Below are positions 58,971 to 64,000 of a stretch of DNA of 64,000 nucleotides, piece after piece. The notes under the pieces are model-generated. The model ran no database searches. It was not told the origin of the DNA and saw nothing but the letters and a program-made list of their open reading frames with translations. Where the stretch lies: positions 5,214,512-5,278,511 of the forward strand of contig JASSKH010000009.1 in NCBI GenBank assembly GCA_031763025.1, given 5' to 3'. Origin of the DNA: Macrocystis pyrifera (Eukaryota > Sar > Phaeophyceae > Laminariales > Laminariaceae). Both the position numbers and the translations under genes were made by a program. Position 1 is the first letter of the stretch. Every line of letters begins with the position of its first letter.

Positions 58971-59295
58971 TAGTGCTGCCGCAATATTCACTTAATGTTT
59001 GTATGTACTCGGATAATTGTGTTTCCTGGTCGTGTTGTGGCGCTGCTGCGTTGTTGCGGTACATCATGCTGGACATGATTTGTGTGGGGCTATGACACTT
59101 AAACTTGTGCGTGTGTACATATTTCTGTATCGTCAATGATTTTTTTTGTGGTGCTGCTGCGTTGTTGCCGTACATCATGCTGGACGTGATTTGTGTGTGT
59201 ACTGTACTACACTTGTGTGTCTACATATTTCTGTATCGTCAATGAAATTACGTACTTGCTGCTTCTGCTCCTGCTGCTGCCGTCGTATAGCAAGC
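57850..59295 (+). repeat. CTG repeat array of copy C
   Basis: Same architecture as copy B. The longest pure run is about 18 CTG units at 58914-58968. Spacer words and order match the other copies while individual CTG runs differ in length. Confidence 0.85.
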
Positions 59296-59399
59296 GATCA
59301 CGTGCTGCTGTTGTGCCGCTGTAGAGTAGTACAAATAATGAACTCTGCCCCGCCCCCTCCCCCGCCATTCCCTGCACGCCACTCCCGCCCCGCGCACCC

Positions 59400-59921
59400 T
59401 ATATGTTTACTTCGATCGGGTCCGTGGCAAGTGCTACAACTGCCGCCTGACGGACTCCACCACCAAAGACGGAGACATCATCATCAGGCGCAAAAAGACT
59501 CCCTTCCATTTCGCCTGCTCCAGGGCTTCGCGGAATTCCGAAGCAGTACGCCAAGCAGATTGTCGCCATCCAGGACGAACGAAAGGAAACAAATTGTTTC
59601 CCACATTTCCCAAAACCACGATTATTTCTTCCTACACATATCCAACGGCCACAACAGCGAACAGATCCACACATCTGGGCCTCCCGCCTCGTTACTACAG
59701 CGTCCTGGAAGACTATTTACATATATATCATGTCTCATCCAAACTCCTATGCTGGCTACATCGAAATCGCGGCCGCCCAGCAACTATACAACATTTCCAT
59801 AACCGTTGTCGTTGCCGGCACTGCTGCTTTCTCTCCTGTCCCAAACCTTCCTTTAAACAACAGCCTGTATGTTGTATATCATCCACATGACAAGCACTAC
59901 TCCACTCTCTCCCCACACTGA
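59400..59921 (+). pseudogene. CYNC zinc segment and OTU-like C-terminus, copy C
   Basis: The zinc segment (CYNCRLTDSTTKDGDIIIRR then TPFHFAC; a C-x2-C and H-x2-C arrangement) and the terminal segment (SYAGYIEIAAAQQLYNISIT, HYSTLSPH, stop) are both present, in different frames. Confidence 0.45.
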
Positions 59922-60484
59922 TGAAATATGTTGTTCTTATTATTAGACTAATGTCATTCTTACTCTTACGTCACTCGATCTTACGTTTCACATTACATTC
60001 ATAAATAAACGCGATTATTACTTCCTTCACCGTTTCTTACACAAATACATTTAGTTTGGTTGGCTTTGGGCTGTGTCGCCAATTAATTGCAGTTATATGT
60101 ACACGAAACGACGGAATACCCACTCCGAAGGAAAGCCTTGTATATAGATATATCACAACAAACCATCGTGCCCCCCCCCGCAGGGGATCTGGCAGACACT
60201 TGAAAAGGAGCTGAAAAGAAGAAGCATGCATCACGTTCGTTCGTGCATCAGTACATCATCGTCGGAAATATAATTGCGCTCATTTTCGATATTAGACTCC
60301 AAACGGTATTATATTATCGTCCAGAGTGTTACGTGTGAGCACCCCCCCCAAATTTGTTTTTGTCCTTTCAACCTATAAAATGCCGTTCGTTATGCTTTAC
60401 GAGTAGTGTATTAATAATAGTACAGCAGTAGTAGTGGTTTTTCCTGCAATGACGAGATTCTGTCTTGTTGCTTTTCTCGCTAGA

Positions 60485-60960
60485 CGTAGGTACCTATACT
60501 ATATGTTTAGCAGGGGTACTATAAACGAGTAACTAGCCTGCTGTGCCGTAGCAGCTACAACAGCGAGGGAGCTCGTGCCGCTTCCCTATCCCCTGCTCGT
60601 ACTGCTATTGCTCCTCTATCCCCTGCTCGTGCTGCTACTGCTGCTGCTTTTGTGGTGCTGCGTACGGCAGCTCGTGTGTGAGAGCTGCGTGCGAGAGTAC
60701 GTCTGGGCACAATAAACGGCCAGGAAAATAATAGCACTAGCACCAGCCGCACCCCGCGTAGAGCCGCCCGCTTTGCGAGATACCTTTGCCAGGTTCTCCT
60801 GCTGCTGAGCTGGCGTGTGCGTGCGAGTGTGTTCATTCGCTGCGCGCTGTGTGCTTTTTTTCGTGGTGATTTCTAAACGTTTGTGCGGGTTTTCACTGGA
60901 GATAACGTTTTTTTTTGCTGGCAGGTTCTGAAACATCGCCTGCGCAGGCGGATTTACGAC
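60485..60960 (+). repeat. Dispersed repeat R3, copy 3
   Basis: Forward copy with a local tandem expansion (CTATCCCCTGCTCGT twice, near 60590-60630). It ends TTCTGAAACATCGCC followed by the palindrome CGCCTGCGCAGGCG. Confidence 0.75.
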
Positions 60961-61350
60961 GGCTGGGACTACTAGCAGGGAGAATCTGGCTATGCTGCTC
61001 ATGCCACAAATCAATTGCTGCCGCTACTTTGTGCCTCGGTTTGCCTGTTCTTTTCCCTTGGGGCGTTATTAGTCTCACTCTGCTTATTACAGCAGTGGAG
61101 TGGTGTCTCTTTTTATAGCACGTTTTTTTCTTTGTTTTTTTCAAGTGTCTGCCACATCCTTTTCTTTTCTTCTCTCCTCTTTCGATTTTTGTTTCCCTTT
61201 TTTTCTCTGTTCATCTTGTCTTTGTTTTTTTCTTTGGTTTTCTCTTATAGAATACGCATGTCGTGCCTGTCATATTCAGTAGTACCTGGTATGATGACAG
61301 GGTATTATATTGTATACTGCTGCTGCTCTTATCCGTAGGTAACAATACAA
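60961..61350 (+). repeat. LINE tail repeat unit
   Basis: CTAGCAGGGAGAATCTGGC, GCCTGTTCTTTTCCCTTGG and AAGTGTCTGCCACATCC, then an R1 outer fragment (GTCGTGCCTGTCATATTCAG). Confidence 0.65.
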
Positions 61351-61374
61351 TGTAGTATCGCTGTGCCGTACGTA

Positions 61375-61605
61375 GTTTGTTGTAGTTTGGTGCCCGCTAA
61401 ACTTGTTTCTCTTCTATTACGGGGGACCATTGTGAATAAGACCTACGGTACATACAAAAACCTATATATTTACGTATTTTTACGAACAATATTAGATCCT
61501 ATTTACTATGGACCCCCGTAATAGGAGTGAAGAATCGGCACCGACACCGGTTGTGCTGGGTGTCGACGGGTAAAAAGAACAGTTGAAAGTGAGGAACACA
61601 CACAT
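61375..61605 (-). repeat. R1 foldback arm interrupted by a MITE
   Basis: Reverse arm (GTTTCTCTTC, MITE, GGAGTGAAGAATCGGCACC, GGGTGTCGACGGGTAAAAAG). The MITE lies at the same TA of the R1 sequence as the one at 21114, on the opposite strand. The arm runs directly into LINE fragment C. Confidence 0.85.
61417..61521. mobile_element. MITE copy 6, inserted in R1
   Basis: 105 bp with ends TTACGGGGGACCATTGTGAA and TTTACTATGGACCCCCGTAA, TA on both sides (61415-61416, 61522-61523). The best-preserved terminal repeats of the family. Confidence 0.9.
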
Positions 61606-62700
61606 ACTTGCACTCGAAGTCGGCGGAAGGCCTTGCAAGAATGATGACAGTCATCGTGACTGTCTTCGAATCAGTAGGTCTCACGGTATCCGAGAAGAAG
61701 ACAGAGACGATGCTCCTACGAACACCGGATCAGACGTTTACCACCTCACCGCTCGCGATCGAAGCTGCAGGCCAAAAGTATAAACAGACGACCTAGTTTT
61801 TGTACCTAGGAGGCATTATCCACGAGAACGCTGACCTCTCCGTCGAAATCGAGCGACGAATCCGTCTGATGCGGGCATGCCTCAAACGGTATGGTCCGGA
61901 ACTGTACGATAGGACGAACGCACCGCTTAGTCTGAAAGTCCGGATGCTGAAGGCCGAGGTGATTGAGACCTTGCTGTACGGTTGCGTGACGTGGACCCTC
62001 AATGCGGACCACTTCGCCAAGCTTCGATCAGCCCACCACGACGTCCTTCTGCGAGTCATTGGTTTCCAGCGCCGACTACGCACCGACCACACCACCCTCT
62101 CGTATGCGAAGGCGCTCAGGATAACACGATGGGAAAGTATCGAAACGACCATCCGTAAACGGCGACTCTTCTTTGCGGGGGCTGTGGTGCGGCAACACGA
62201 GGCGATTGCCCAGTCGGTTGATGTTCGGGACGATTGCTGGTGGGGGGAGCCCGAAACCAGGCGGGCAGCCCAAGACTTGGCCTAGGGCAATTGCTGAGGA
62301 CCTTAGAGTGTTCAAAGCCACCGAGGGATCAACGGAAGACTCCCCCTTAGTCTTTGGAGTTGGGACCGCACTGTGGCCCACTGCAGCAAAACAGACGGGA
62401 AAGTGGTACCGGGGAATCCTCAAAGCAGCTGAACAGTTCATGGGCAGGTGACACGAGGCTGAGGCAAAGCTGCGTAGACAGCGCCGTGCATCCGCTGCAG
62501 GTAGTGTTAGAGGGAATGGGGGGAGGGGTAACAGCAGGAGGGGTAGAGGGAACACCGTACAAGTGTATGGGGGCAGGGGGGGGGGACAGGAGGAGTAGAA
62601 GGGAAACCGCGGTAGAAGAGAGTAGCAGAGAGACCGCAGATAGGGTAGCAAGGTACCAGGCCGACTAATAGGTTGGACTTTTCTTTGGTACTCGTACCGC
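61606..62700 (+). mobile_element. LINE fragment C (from after the catalytic motif to the 3' end)
   Basis: Starts just after the catalytic site (SKSAEGLARMMTVIVTVF, SEKKTETMLLRTPDQTF), has one in-frame stop before FLYLGGIIHENADLSVEI, then an open block through IETLLYGCVTWTLNADHFAK, AKALRITRWESIETTIRK and RLFFAGAVVRQ. A frameshift follows. The 3' block has KWYRGILKAAEQFMGR and the tail word GATAGGGTAGCAAGGTACC. Least damaged copy of this region. Confidence 0.87.
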
Positions 62701-63255
62701 CAACTGCTGCGGCCGTTCGGTATGCATTTTGATTTTTTTCCCTTCTTATCATTATGAAAGAAGTACTACATAGTGGGTGGGTGACGAGCGTATTTTGGCC
62801 CACTCACTATTGCTCTTTTTACTTAGTTAAGTGTTCACCGGCATGCATAGTCCCCTTTTTCCTTCTCGTGTATTTCCCCTTGCACGTCCCTTTTGGCTCA
62901 TGCTCGGGGTAAGTACGTATGTGTCTGAGCTTTGGCTTCCCATTTTATTTATTTATTTGGGATTCTTCTCCTTTTCTTTTTCTTTTTCTTGTTCTTTTTC
63001 GGTTTGGTTTTTTCGTTGCTTCTCTTTCTTTATGGTGTATTTTGGTTGCTGGCGTATGTATGTATGTTGTGTCGGCCGCACCTAGTGCGAAGGCATGGTA
63101 TTACGTAGGCTATTAATGCATTACGGTGTGTTATCTCTGTGTCGTAGTCTGTGACCACAGAGCTCGTATCTTTCTAGGGTGAAGAATCAGCACGGACACT
63201 GGGCTTGCTGGATGTCGACGAGTAGAAGAACGGTTTAATGTGAAGAACACACACA
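62700..63255 (+). repeat. 0.55-kb block, inverted partner of 34758-35396
   Basis: From CAACTGCTGCGGCCGTTCGG through GTACTACATAGTGGGTGGGT and TTCGGTTTGGTTTTTTCGTT to an R1 arm (63075-63252: GGTGAAGAATCAGCACGGAC). Identity to the inverted partner is high, suggesting recent duplication over 28 kb. Confidence 0.8.
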
Positions 63256-63264
63256 CACATTATA

Positions 63265-63640
63265 GTGTCTCTATGTGTGGTGTAGTTTTGTGACCACAGA
63301 ACTTGGATCTCTTCTAGGATTGAAGAAGAATCGGCGCGGACACTGGTTGTGCTGGGTGTCGACGGGTAGAAAGAACGTTCGAACTGGTTGTGCTGGATGT
63401 CGACGGGTAGAAAGAACGTTCGAACTCGTTGTGCTGGATGTCGACGGGAAGAAAGTACATTTACATCCAGGACAACCAGTGTCTGTGCTGATTATTCAAT
63501 CCTAGTGAGTCACAAATTATGAAGTTACGAAACTACGCCACGCAGATGTTACATTGTCATTCAGTAAGCAGAGGATAAGAGCGAAAATGTCATGGTACGT
63601 ATCATACTGGATACGACAGGCAAAACATACCCATATACCT
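63265..63640. repeat. R1 pair with a tandem triplication between the arms
   Basis: Reverse arm at 63280-63380; a unit of about 41 bp (TTGTGCTGGATGTCGACGGG followed by TAGAAAGAACGTTCGAAC) occurs three times to about 63455; forward arm at 63462-63640 (GACAACCAGTGTCTGTGCTG). Confidence 0.8.
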
Positions 63641-64000
63641 GTTATTCTATAAATTAGGGCCAGTCCTAATAACGGGGGCAAAAAAAACGAAAAAAAACGA
63701 AATAAAAATGATGGGTGCCAAGTAAACAAAATACGAGTATGGGATACCCAGAGTCGAAGAGGAACATAGGAGGAGCTCGAAGCGTTGGGATGAAGTTCCA
63801 ATAAAGTTTCTACGACCGGTTGGCAAGCGCACGATGCCCGAGGTAGTGCATGTGGCTGCCACGCGGCTTGTCTGCTGACGGCGCGGGTAGGGATTTACCA
63901 TGGGGTGCCCTCGCAAGAAACCGGGGGATCAGGAAGTGGCTGTGGTGGTATATTTTTCGACAAGAGTCCCACTCATTAACATTCAAACGTCTGCCATCGA
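63641..64000. other. Unassigned right edge
   Basis: No recognised gene or repeat. The minus-strand frame at 63647-63916 has no domain signature. Confidence 0.3.

Larger units (their letters stand above)
56852..60140 (+). repeat. 3.3-kb zinc/OTU unit, copy C (uninterrupted)
   Basis: Reference copy. Leader from about 56852; GAAACAGCCGAA-type repeats 56930-57010; Ala/Pro-rich frame 57115-57230; VVCDQCTDQHLVKNSAPGG near 57290; TDCEFCARPIKEGTVSYSL near 57417; GTGAGT donor at 57486; AG acceptor at 57656; exon-like 57657-57748 (NAHMHNCLRDVNEGTED); donor GTGAGT at 57749; CTG array; CYNCRLTDSTTKDGDIII and HFAC near 59430-59520; OTU-like end to 59921; 3' UTR to about 60140. The two CxxC blocks before the first donor are in different frames. 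A and B share this overall plan. Confidence 0.82.

Noticed and set aside
54567-59095. Many long Leu-, Ala- or Cys-rich frames
   Set aside because: CTG/CAG triplet runs open all frames by composition, and the frames are not conserved between the three copies.

Overview
The window looks like repeat-rich, gene-poor nuclear DNA of a eukaryote. The one gene I can follow has short exons (57 to 204 bp) separated by introns of roughly 0.3 to 1.3 kb, GT..AG borders with mostly GTGAG/GTAAG donors, and a fold typical of carbohydrate sulfotransferases. Together with a Ty1/copia element, LINEs, tRNA-derived SINEs and MITEs, this suits an intron-rich stramenopile alga, possibly a brown alga. That assignment is inference; no rRNA, organellar or diagnostic marker gene is present.

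Layout. 1-6.6 kb: minus-strand sulfotransferase gene; six consecutive exons recovered, all joining in phase 0. 6.6-10.2 kb: mostly unassigned, with one candidate minus-strand exon, a local duplication and a GC-rich block. 10.2-15 kb: an array of short degenerate direct repeats and a 0.4-kb duplication. 15-20.4 kb: almost featureless apart from one copy of a 9-kb repeat. 20.4-47 kb: a mosaic of fragments of one LINE family, its tail repeats, a palindromic foldback family (called R1 here), seven tRNA-derived SINEs, TA-flanked MITEs, a 0.66-kb inverted-repeat element and a third dispersed repeat (R3). 30.1-33.8 kb and 47.3-60.1 kb: three copies (A minus, B plus, C plus) of a 3.3-kb unit encoding CxxC zinc-binding segments and an OTU-protease-like C-terminus, with long CTG/CAG arrays in what look like introns. 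Copy B is split by a Ty1/copia element at 47,621-53,880; copy A carries a SINE. 60.1-64 kb: R3, LINE and R1 copies again.

The insertions give a relative history: the 3.3-kb units existed before the copia element and one SINE landed in them, and R1 arms existed before MITEs landed in them. The best candidate for an undescribed biological unit is the three-copy zinc/OTU family with its expanded CTG arrays. The best-supported host gene is the sulfotransferase. No CRISPR array, rRNA gene or intact tRNA gene was found.
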